From: Gemmatimonadota bacterium
GTDB lineage: Bacteria > Gemmatimonadota > Gemmatimonadetes > Gemmatimonadales > GWC2-71-9
Length of the DNA stretch: 25,344 bases
Assembly: GCA_003221085.1 (NCBI GenBank)
Contig: QHUD01000125.1
Coordinates: forward strand, 1 to 25,344
Reading direction: 5' to 3'
Part shown: positions 1-4,790 of the stretch, in pieces
Numbering within the stretch: the stretch's first letter is position 1
Layout: each line of letters starts with the position of its first letter
The notes under the pieces: model-generated
Seen by the model: only the letters and a program-made list of their open reading frames with translations
Told to the model about the DNA's origin: nothing
The model's database searches: none
Translations under genes and position numbers: made by a program

Positions 1-1
1 G

Positions 2-289
2 TTCGATGTCATCGGCGGCGACATCGGGAAGCGGTCCGCGCGCCTGGTTCGAGCCGGAGGAACGCTGGTGTCCATCGTCGGCCCGTCCGAGGCGCGGCCC
101 GCCGACGGCCTGGCGGTCGACTTTGTTGTCGAGTCCGATCGTGCCCAACTGAGTGAGATCATCCAGCGGGTGCGGGACGGACGGCTGCGGACGAACATCG
201 GCACCGTCGCGACCCTCGACGATGCCGTCGCCGCCTTCAACCCGACCGAGCGACGCCCGGGGAAGACGATCATTCGCGTTCGCCCGTGA
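2..289 (+). CDS. Zinc-type alcohol dehydrogenase / quinone oxidoreductase, C-terminal part
   Basis: The frame is open from the window edge and ends with TGA at 287-289, so only about the last 95 residues are visible. The piece runs from the end of the nucleotide-binding fold (FDVIGGDIGKRS, then LVRAGGTLVSIVG) to the family's C-terminal catalytic-domain strand (TLDDAVAAFN followed by GKTIIRVRP). This pattern is typical of zinc-containing or quinone oxidoreductase-like medium-chain dehydrogenases, which use NADPH to reduce quinones or enones. The cofactor glycine motif and any zinc ligands lie outside the window, so the subgroup and substrate cannot be given. No downstream partner gene is visible; the next 340 bases hold only gene debris. 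Confidence 0.8.
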   Translation, partial: FDVIGGDIGKRSARLVRAGGTLVSIVGPSEARPADGLAVDFVVESDRAQLSEIIQRVRDGRLRTNIGTVATLDDAVAAFNPTERRPGKTIIRVRP

Positions 290-401
290 GGACTCGGGGA
301 TGGCGAGCGGTTCTGCCTTATCGTTGATCATCGTTTTCTGCATGGCCCAACTGTGGGGGATCGATTGGGTCGCCGCGGGTTCGGGATGGCAAGCTGAACG
401 G

Positions 402-612
402 ATGACCATCCGCCTCATCCCCGTCAGTGCCGAACGAATTCCTGCCTTGGCTCGGGCCCTTTCCGGGGCGACTAACCGAGCTGGCTGCCGGTGGGAACCG
501 AAATCTCATCTTCGTCCGCGCGGCAGCGAGACGGCCATACCGTGATGTGATCCGCGCAGTGGATCTCGCCAAGGAGCCGGTTTCGGGATTGTTGGCTACA
601 TGCCGTAGCAAA
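402..612 (+). pseudogene. Gene debris, including an ExbD/TolR-like C-terminal fragment
   Basis: The stretch 290-620 holds no intact gene. At 402 a frame begins MTIRLIPVSAERIPALARAL, which looks like the start of a small protein (possibly GNAT-like) but has no conserved continuation. From about 472 to 580 another frame reads LTELAAGG, NLIFVRAAARRPYRDVIRAVDLAK. The VRAAARRPYRDVIRAVDLAK part resembles the periplasmic C-terminal domain of ExbD/TolR, the proton-channel subunit that energises outer-membrane transport. The N-terminal membrane helix of ExbD is absent. This looks like two truncated genes joined by recombination at the edge of the cassette array. The ExbD similarity is by eye and moderate. 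Confidence 0.35.
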
Positions 613-620
613 TCGGGGCA

Positions 621-650
621 GCCTAACGGATCGCGCTTAAGCTGCGGCGC
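621..650. other. Half attC site (integron recombination half-site)
   Basis: GCCTAAC at 621-627 followed by GCGCTTAAGCTGCGGCGC at 633-650 repeats almost exactly the left half of the complete attC at 1147-1236. The matching right half (a GTTRRRY box and the complementary L box) is not found in the next 130 bases. Read on the minus strand, this is the distal end of the site following the doxX cassette, and the doxX stop codon (637-639) lies inside it. A separate 7-bp hairpin (646-652 with 661-667) abuts it. I infer a truncated or hybrid attC formed by deletion. Confidence 0.55.
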
Positions 651-1110
651 CGACCCCGGCCGGCGCCAGATCGATTGAGATTTGAACAGAGCTCGCCAGG
701 GCACAAACGGAATTAGCGGCGGAAAACGCGGAGGCGTCCAAAGCGGTCTTGACGCCGGTCCCGATGGTCATGCCAAAGGCGAACAAGCATAGTAGCACGC
801 CGCTTGCGACCGCCACCTCGCGGGTATAGAAACCGGCGATGAGAGCCAAGCCGCACACGAGTTCTGCCGCCGTCGCCGTCCAAGCAAGAACGGGTACGAG
901 GGCGGGGGGCGCCCAGGGGTTCAGTTGCCCAGTGTACTGCGTGAAGCGCGCGAAGTTCCCCCACGCGATGTGAGGAGCGCTCGGCGGGCCCCAGATGCCG
1001 AAACGATCACCAACGGCGCTCAGAAATCCCACGCCGAGGGCGAGCCGGAGAAGGATTGGCGTGAGAAGCTCCACGTAACCGATCAGGGCGCTATTGGAAT
1101 GCACGATCAC
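637..1110 (-). CDS. DoxX family membrane protein, probable integron cassette gene
   Basis: The product has 157 residues and about four hydrophobic helices, with the DoxX-type layout: RLALGVGFLSAVGDRFG near the N terminus, a GNFARFTQYTGQLNPW segment, then a helix pair ending in AGFYTREVAVASGVLLCLFAF and TIGTGVKTALDASAFSAA. DoxX proteins are small integral membrane proteins, often described as quinone-linked or redox-related; the exact role here is unknown. The last 20 or so residues are poorly conserved and the stop codon lies inside a half attC, so the 3' end may have been remade by recombination. The start is 37 bases downstream of the attC crossover box at 1153-1147, the usual position for a cassette gene. 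No strong ribosome-binding site is seen. Confidence 0.75.
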   Translation of the reverse strand: MIVHSNSALIGYVELLTPILLRLALGVGFLSAVGDRFGIWGPPSAPHIAWGNFARFTQYTGQLNPWAPPALVPVLAWTATAAELVCGLALIAGFYTREVAVASGVLLCLFAFGMTIGTGVKTALDASAFSAANSVCALASSVQISIDLAPAGVGAAA

Positions 1111-1146
1111 CTCATGGTGTGGGGCTCGAACATTAGCGCGGCGGCC

Positions 1147-1236
1147 GCCTAACGGGGTGCGCTTAAGCTGCGGCGCGCTGAAGAAAGATTCATTCCTTAA
1201 TCTACGCGCGCCGTCAGCTTCAAGCGCGTGTTACGC
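1147..1236. other. attC recombination site of an integron cassette array
   Basis: The outer boxes are GCCTAAC (1147-1153) and GTTACGC (1230-1236), one base off the GTTRRRY consensus. The inner boxes at 1159-1177 (19 nt) and 1207-1227 (21 nt) are perfectly complementary except for two bases on the right arm (1214 and 1221) that would bulge out. Such extrahelical bases direct strand choice by integron integrases. The spacers next to the outer boxes are 5 and 2 nt, and a terminal AGATT/AATCT stem lies at 1186-1190 and 1199-1203. The 90-bp length and asymmetric fold match the attC family. The site lies between two minus-strand genes, as expected for consecutive cassettes. Confidence 0.85.
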
Positions 1237-1264
1237 GCCGGCCCGCCCCGACCAGCAGCCTTAA

Positions 1265-1738
1265 TCATTCCCTGTAGAGCCACGCGCCCGCCGTGCCTGC
1301 GAGGAGAACGAGCGGGAGATTTGCCGCAAGAGGTGACAGGATCGCTGTGGGGCGAACGCCGGTGAACGCAGCCCATGTGATGTGCACCCAACTGACTAAG
1401 AACCACACGGCGAAGCCTGCTATTGCTGCGGTCTTCGGGCCCGGGCCAAATCGCGGACGAATAGCCGCGTACAGCCACAAGATCGTGATTCCTTGCACGA
1501 AGCCGTTGATGACAACCAGCACACGCATAAGAAGTGTCGCACCCCGGAACGGGGTGATCGGGAGCACTGGTCGACCCAGGCTGTCGTGCACCTCCACGAG
1601 CGGGTGAACGGGCGCATAGAGTGTGCCCCATACCACGCCGGCCACAATTCCGCCCAAAAGAACGCGGCTCCAGTTGATCCGCGGCGTTGTGGCCTCCTGC
1701 CACTCTGCCGAGTCAGCGCCAAGCGATCCACCCGACAC
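1265..1738 (-). CDS. Small four-helix membrane protein of unknown function, probable cassette gene
   Basis: The product has 157 residues. After a polar N-terminal stretch of about 20 residues it has four hydrophobic segments: VLLGGIVAGVVWGTLY, LLMRVLVVINGFVQGITILW, AAIAGFAVWFLVSWVHITW and LAANLPLVLLAGTAGAWLY. A polar loop YAAIRPRFGPGPKT sits between helices two and three. I do not recognise a named domain; similar small membrane proteins with this loop seem common in soil bacteria. The GTG start at 1738 is 17 bases from a GTTAGGC box (1761-1755), and the stop is 29 bases before the complete attC, so it fills one cassette (about 1147-1755). The true start could be further in, near INWSRVLLG (Ile-21). 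No Shine-Dalgarno sequence is visible. Confidence 0.6.
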   Translation of the reverse strand: MSGGSLGADSAEWQEATTPRINWSRVLLGGIVAGVVWGTLYAPVHPLVEVHDSLGRPVLPITPFRGATLLMRVLVVINGFVQGITILWLYAAIRPRFGPGPKTAAIAGFAVWFLVSWVHITWAAFTGVRPTAILSPLAANLPLVLLAGTAGAWLYRE

Positions 1739-1754
1739 GGCGAAACGGCCGGGC

Positions 1755-1840
1755 GCCTAACGAGAATTCGACAGAACAGTCTTAACCGTTTCGGAAACCA
1801 TATCTCCCTGCCTAAACGCCCAGTTTCGTGCTCGTTCAAT
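1755..1840. other. Possible third attC site, weakly conserved
   Basis: GCCTAAC at 1755-1761 has the same outer box and position (just upstream of a minus-strand cassette gene) as the two better sites at 621 and 1147. The best partner box is GTTCAAT at 1834-1840, one base off consensus, giving an 86-bp site. Only the AAC-GAG next to the boxes pairs well, and the inner boxes do not pair convincingly. The site may be degenerate, or only the 1755 box may be real. Confidence 0.3.
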
Positions 1841-1960
1841 GAAATAGGCTGGTCTGCCTAAACGCAATATCACAGCAACGCCCGAGACGACTGCGGTGAT
1901 TTCCGTAAATCCGTAACACAACGGGCGGGAGTCTGAGGGCTCCCGCCCTTCGGCGCGCAC
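1757..1960 (-). CDS. Hypothetical small protein
   Basis: A 67-residue frame with lower GC than its surroundings; its TAG stop lies inside the GTTAGGC box at 1755-1761. The C-terminal half (ITAVVSGVAVILRLGRP, then FIERARNWAF and VSETVKTVLSNSR) has a short hydrophobic segment followed by a polar helix and reads like real protein. The N-terminal part overlaps a strong hairpin at 1923-1948, so if the gene is real the start is probably further in. It could be a small cassette gene preceding the membrane-protein cassette. No family is recognised. Confidence 0.25.
   Translation of the reverse strand: MRAEGREPSDSRPLCYGFTEITAVVSGVAVILRLGRPAYFIERARNWAFRQGDMVSETVKTVLSNSR
1923..1948. terminator. Strong hairpin, possible terminator
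   Basis: GGGCGGGAG (1923-1931) and CTCCCGCCC (1940-1948) form a perfect 9-bp GC-rich stem with an 8-base loop. Only two T residues follow on the plus strand, so termination is possible but not proven. It could instead belong to a degenerate recombination site. Confidence 0.35.
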
Positions 1961-2032
1961 GAGTGGCGTTAGCGCGGTACGATGCGCCGTCCTGCCTGCT
2001 ACAGGCCGTCGCTCGTTTTACTCCGCCGCGTG

Positions 2033-2057
2033 TCGGGTTCGAACCCCGAGCGCGCCG
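2033..2057 (+). other. tRNA T-arm-like fragment
   Basis: TCGGG (2033-2037), the loop TTCGAAC (2038-2044) and CCCGA (2045-2049) form a canonical T-arm, followed by a 7-base acceptor-like strand GCGCGCC (2050-2056). A complementary GGCGCGC occurs at 1952-1958, but the 105-base span and the absence of a D-arm or anticodon stem-loop argue against a working tRNA. It is best read as a 3' tRNA remnant, perhaps an old integration site. Confidence 0.3.
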
Positions 2058-2165
2058 CCTGAACATTTGAATCCGCATGTAGGCATTTATTGCGGGGTGG
2101 GTAGCGGGAACCGGAGCGAGCGCCACCAGGGCGCTGAGCACGAGAGCGTTCATGACATGGCGAAA

Positions 2166-2207
2166 CGGGCCCGGCAGGAATCGAACCTGCAACCCCCGGT
2201 TTTGGAG
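2166..2207 (-). pseudogene. tRNA-Trp(CCA) 3'-half fragment (attachment-site remnant)
   Basis: Read on the minus strand, this segment contains the anticodon loop CTCCAAA (anticodon CCA), a GGGTT variable loop, an intact T-arm (GCAGG, TTCGATT, CCTGC) and the acceptor 3' strand CGGGCCC. The anticodon stem no longer pairs (GCGTT against ACCGG), and no D-arm or 5' acceptor follows, so the 5' half is missing. This is the expected footprint of a tyrosine-recombinase element that integrated into the 3' half of tRNA-Trp. A second, related fragment lies at 4001-4084 in the same orientation. The integrase remnant begins about 110 bases away. Confidence 0.6.
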
Positions 2208-2320
2208 AACGCCGGGACAAACCCCGGCGAGGAAAAACAAAGGCAAAATGGGACCCCACCCCCCGCCTTTGTTGACCGCCACACTCGCTGTGACCGCAAT
2301 TCTCACGTCGGGAGCCGGTC

Positions 2321-2650
2321 ATGCGAGCCCACATCTATCGCCGCAAAGGTGAAAGCCCTCACTGGCACGCGCAAGTCTACGTTGGCGGGAAGCGGTATCG
2401 CTTCAGTTGCCAGACCGAAGACAAGTCGACAGCCCGCGAGTACGCTCGCCAGCGAGTCGAGGAACTCAACGCCCGACATGATCGCGGCCTCGTTGGTCTG
2501 CCTGAACCGGTTCGCATGTCAGAAGTCTCTCACCGCTACGAGCGGGAATATGCGCCGAGGCTCCGCGCATCATCTTGGAACCGCGCTGCAACTGTTCTGA
2601 AGCAAGCGGCAGATTGGTTCATACGTGGACCCCTTCACGACCCACAGGTC
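2321..2650 (+). pseudogene. Tyrosine recombinase (phage-type integrase), N-terminal fragment
   Basis: About 110 residues are recognisable. They comprise the arm-type DNA-binding region (MRAHIYRRKGE, then HWHAQVYVGGKRYRFSC and TARKY-like TAREYARQRVEEL) and the beginning of the SAM-like core-binding domain (MSEVSHRYEREYAPRLRASS, VLKQAADWF). Similarity stops around 2650 after GPLHDPQV. The frame stays open into the next gene, but no catalytic R-HxxR-Y domain follows. The start ATG has GGAG at 2311-2314. Such integrases insert elements into tRNA genes; here it sits next to a tRNA-Trp fragment, so it is probably the broken integrase of that element. It cannot be functional without its catalytic domain. 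Confidence 0.65.
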
Positions 2651-2806
2651 GGGCACGCCCCTCGGTCCCCACCCCCTGCCCGAAGCGCTAACCTTCTCTG
2701 GCAGTCGGACATGTCGCTGACGGGGCGCGTCTTGACAATTTCCGGACACCGGCGTCGCTTAGACGATGTGGCTTTTGCTGTTCACTCCCAGCCGGAGGAA
2801 TGTCCT

Positions 2807-3301
2807 ATGCGTGGAAATTCCTGGTCGGCGATCGGGATGTTCGCAAGTGTGCTGGTCCTTGCGACGTCCAGTGACAACGACACCTCTGGAATCACGGTGA
2901 CCCAGAAGTTTACGGCCACCCTCTCTGGCGCAAGCTCCCGACCGACGCCGATTACGACCGCTGCCAGCGGCACTGCCACGTTCACCTACGTGAGCGACAT
3001 CAAGAAACTCTCCTATCGGATCGACGTGGCGAATATCGACAGCGTTTTCCTGGCGCACATTCATGCTCCGGCAGATACAGGTCAAACCGCCGGAGTCGTG
3101 TTGAACCTCTGGTTGGGTCCGGTCAAGGGTCTCGGGTTTACGGGCACCCTCGCCCAAGGAGTCGGCGGAGACCTAGGCGCGCCCATCGGCATGACGTTGG
3201 ATTCTTTGCTCGTGCTCCTCGGCAACGGCAACGCGTATGTGAACGTGCACACCCGCCTCCACCCGGCCGGCGAAATCCGCGGACAGGTCGTGAAACAGTG
3301 A
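2807..3301 (+). CDS. CHRD-domain secreted protein
   Basis: A 164-residue protein with an N-terminal signal-like stretch (MRGNSWSAIGMFASVLVLATSS) followed by one CHRD domain spanning most of the rest. Recognisable marks are KFTATLSGA at the start, ATFTYVSDIKKLSYRIDV, the AHIHAPADTGQTAGVVLNLW core, and the end NAYVNVHTRLHPAGEIRGQV. CHRD domains occur in chordin and in many bacterial secreted proteins of unknown role, and the histidines in AHIHA and NVHT are family hallmarks. The start is supported by GGAGGA at 2794-2799, 7 bases before ATG, one of the best ribosome-binding sites in the window. The upstream integrase frame runs into it without a stop, but it is a separate gene. It is probably intact cargo. 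Confidence 0.85.
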   Translation: MRGNSWSAIGMFASVLVLATSSDNDTSGITVTQKFTATLSGASSRPTPITTAASGTATFTYVSDIKKLSYRIDVANIDSVFLAHIHAPADTGQTAGVVLNLWLGPVKGLGFTGTLAQGVGGDLGAPIGMTLDSLLVLLGNGNAYVNVHTRLHPAGEIRGQVVKQ

Positions 3302-3429
3302 CGGCGGGACGGATCCGCTGGTCGATTTGTACGACCTGGGTGCTCGCCAGCTGCGGGGGTGGCGCAGGTGGGGGCACCGCACCGCCCGGACCGCCGACGC
3401 AGCTTGTGAAAAACGCGGGCGAAAAATGA
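3298..3429 (+). pseudogene. Truncated lipoprotein (signal peptide and linker only)
   Basis: A GTG at 3298 overlaps the stop of the CHRD gene (GTGA), giving a 43-residue frame that begins with a lipoprotein signal: positively charged RIRW, a short hydrophobic stretch, and the lipobox LASC with Cys-19. A GGGAGGGTAPPGPPTQLVKNAG linker follows, of the kind that precedes Ig-like or beta-propeller domains in large surface lipoproteins. It then stops at GEK. The mature domain is missing, so this is probably the 5' stump of a larger gene. Translational coupling with the CHRD gene could still express it as a tiny lipoprotein. Confidence 0.4.
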
Positions 3430-3493
3430 ACGCCCCCGCCTCAATCACCATCACGCCAGACCACGTTGCCGACCTGCTCGCCGAGGCGAGCGG

Positions 3494-3811
3494 ATGCCGG
3501 TCTACGTGCACGTCATCGACCATCCCGATGCGCGCGTGCTGGTCGATACCGGCATGACGGAGCTGCACCCGGCGGTGGCCGACCTCGATCCCCGCCTCCG
3601 TCCACTGAGCAAGCAGAACTTCGACCTCGCCGGCATCGACATCGTCGTCAACACACACCTGCACTTCGACCACTGCGGCGGCAACCACCTCTTCGCCGGC
3701 AGGCCGATCTACGTCCAGCGTCGGGAGCTCGACGACGCGCGCAACGAGGACGACTACGTTTTTGTTAGAGCCAGCTTGGACTTTTTGTTCGATAGGATAC
3801 GGCCCCGTTAG
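3494..3811 (+). pseudogene. Metallo-beta-lactamase fold hydrolase (lactonase-like), truncated
   Basis: The 105-residue frame starts MPVYVHVIDHPDARVLVDTGM and contains the zinc-binding signature HLHFDH at residues 55-60 followed by CGGNHLFAG, then YVQRRELDDARNEDDY. This layout is typical of the N-terminal third of AiiA-like N-acyl homoserine lactonases and relatives. Similarity ends at about residue 89; the last residues (VFVRASLDFLFDRIRPR) are unrelated and the later zinc ligands are absent. A possible original N-terminal segment (MNAPASITITPDHVADLLAEA) lies just upstream from 3426 in another frame, suggesting a frameshift as well. The fragment should not be an active enzyme. Confidence 0.65.
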
Positions 3812-3954
3812 GACCTCAAGGCGCGCAAGGCCGCGAAGGACGCCAGGCGGGAGAGGTTTCTGAAACGACAGGCCAGACGGGCAGGGAAACATAGGGAAGT
3901 GAGGTCAATCCGTGGGGCGCCCAATGGTAATGGACGCAAATTGGACGCAAGAGC

Positions 3955-3981
3955 AAACGCGAGGGGCTGACCCTCGCGTTT
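3955..3981. terminator. Rho-independent terminator beside the tRNA-Trp remnant
   Basis: AAACGCGAGGG (3955-3965) and CCCTCGCGTTT (3971-3981) form a perfect 11-bp stem with a 5-base loop and A/T tracts on both flanks, so it could work in either direction. On the minus strand it lies about 20 bases after the 3' end of the tRNA-Trp fragment, the normal place for a tRNA terminator. Two copies of GGACGCAA occur just before it (3932-3949). Confidence 0.7.
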
Positions 3982-4000
3982 AAGTCATTGTGGTTTATGC

Positions 4001-4084
4001 AGGCCCGGAATCGAACCTGCAACCCCTGGTTTTGGAGACCGCTGGTCTACCCTCCGCTTTGGAGACCCCCGCTCTACGCTCCGC
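4001..4084 (-). pseudogene. Rearranged tRNA-Trp(CCA) remnant with duplicated anticodon region
   Basis: On the minus strand the segment reads, 3' end first, acceptor-like GGGCCT, a T-arm that has lost 4 bases of its 3' strand compared with the copy at 2166-2207, the GGGTT variable loop, and the anticodon loop CTCCAAA (4037-4031). Instead of one D-arm there are two tandem copies of a 27-base unit (4031-4057 and 4058-4084), each holding a D-arm-like GTAGA sequence and its own CTCCAAA loop. The 5' acceptor strand is missing and the anticodon stem does not pair fully. It cannot be a working tRNA as seen and is best explained by repeated recombination at a tRNA-Trp integration site. Confidence 0.55.
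4031..4084. repeat. Tandem 27-bp duplication within the tRNA-Trp remnant
   Basis: Positions 4031-4057 and 4058-4084 are tandem 27-base units differing at 4 positions. Both start TTTGGAGACC and end CTCCGC. Each corresponds to the tRNA segment from D-loop to anticodon loop, so the junction falls exactly in the anticodon loop, a common crossover point for tRNA-targeting integrases. Confidence 0.75.
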
Positions 4085-4131
4085 GTCGCGGACCGATGGC
4101 CGACGCCACAGCTTACGAGCGCCGCTTGCGC

Positions 4132-4155
4132 GGTGACGGTTTCGGTGACGGTTTC
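4132..4155. repeat. Two tandem copies of a 12-bp sequence
   Basis: GGTGACGGTTTC occurs twice in direct succession at 4132-4143 and 4144-4155. There is no gene around it and its role is unknown; simple slippage is the likely origin. Confidence 0.7.
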
Positions 4156-4227
4156 GGGGCCGACTTTTCTCCTCTCGGCCGCTCCACTGGCGGAGACTCC
4201 GCTCCTGTTTTAACCTCCGTTGCACTG

Positions 4228-4291
4228 TCTGAGGTAGGCTCGCCCGGCTCGCTGAGGCAACGGGTCGGGGGTTCGAGTCCCTCCTCGGGAG
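4228..4291 (+). pseudogene. tRNA-Leu-like 3'-half fragment
   Basis: After an anticodon-loop-like CTGAGGT, the sequence has a long variable arm (CCCG and CGGG around 4243-4264), a good T-arm (GGGGG 4267-4271, loop TTCGAGT, CCCTC 4279-4283) and an acceptor strand CTCGGGA (4284-4290). This is the 3' half of a class II tRNA, most like Leu with anticodon GAG. No matching 5' acceptor (TCCCGAG) or D-arm lies upstream, and the anticodon stem does not pair. It is probably another tRNA fragment left by an integrating element, about 140 bases from the tRNA-Trp remnant. A rearranged active tRNA is unlikely. Confidence 0.45.
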
Positions 4292-4299
4292 CTCCTCCA

Positions 4300-4563
4300 C
4301 GCTGCCATCGCATTAACTTGTTGCGCGTGCACAACAGACTTGATTGCGCCCGCGGGTTTTCGTATCGTGGCGCCGTTCGCGCGACGCGCCGCTCCGTCAG
4401 GCGTCCCTGTCCGCGAGACGAGCAGCGCAGGCGGCTTGGGTGCAATCGCTGGAGGTCTAGAGGGAGGGACCGCACGCCCAACCTCGACGGTGATTCACCC
4501 AAGCCGTCTTACTTTCAAGAAGTGCCGCAAAAGCGCCCCTCAGTGCCGCAAAAACACCCTGTT
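4300..4563. other. Gene-free spacer with a short direct repeat
   Basis: No coding sequence is supported between the tRNA-Leu-like fragment and the insertion sequence. The only structure seen is AGTGCCGCAAAA repeated at 4521-4532 and 4542-4553, just outside the IS end. It could be debris of an older element. Confidence 0.5.
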
Positions 4564-4575
4564 ATGGAATGACCG

Positions 4576-4790
4576 TGTCAAGTACCGTAGACCCCGGGTG
4601 GCGGTCGGGGGCAGCTGCGACGGTGGATCACACTGTTGTTCGCGGGTCGCCCTACGGGCGCCGCATGGTCATGAGCCGTCGGGAGCTGCCTCGGCCTAGC
4701 CGGCGCGAGTTCGGCTGGAGCCTGATCGCCTAGGGCGACCGAGGATTCTCCTTTACCGTGCCCCGCGACCGCCAATCCCGGAGTTCCGCT
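4576..4790 (-). ncRNA. Candidate guide RNA (seekRNA / bridge RNA) of the IS1111 element
   Basis: This noncoding stretch lies between the transposase stop and the inner edge of the left inverted repeat. It has at least three compact hairpins: 4726-4730 with 4734-4738 (3-base loop), 4648-4652 with 4656-4660 (3-base loop) and 4592-4596 with 4606-4610 (9-base loop). IS110 and IS1111 elements are known to make a structured RNA that pairs with donor and target DNA. In IS1111 members it comes from the region downstream of the transposase, as here. RNA boundaries and the guide loops cannot be fixed by reading alone. Confidence 0.5.

Noticed and set aside
1952..2057. A 105-base tRNA (possibly selenocysteine type) with matching 7-base acceptor strands
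   Set aside because: There is a good T-arm, but no D-arm, no anticodon stem with T33, and no TCA anticodon at the right place; kept only as a T-arm-like remnant.
2733..2770. Sigma-70-like promoter (TTGACA at 2733) before the CHRD gene
   Set aside because: The -35 box is perfect, but no acceptable -10 box occurs at 16-18 bases spacing, so it is not called.
2321..3301. A single 326-residue frame joining an integrase N terminus to the CHRD protein
   Set aside because: Integrase similarity stops near 2650 and the CHRD gene has its own signal peptide and strong ribosome-binding site, so the long frame is a chance fusion in GC-rich DNA.
3995..4572. Several frames of about 100-190 residues across the tRNA debris
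   Set aside because: Their peptides contain the DSNPRP and RNRTCN type motifs that arise when tRNA sequence is translated; they are not genes.
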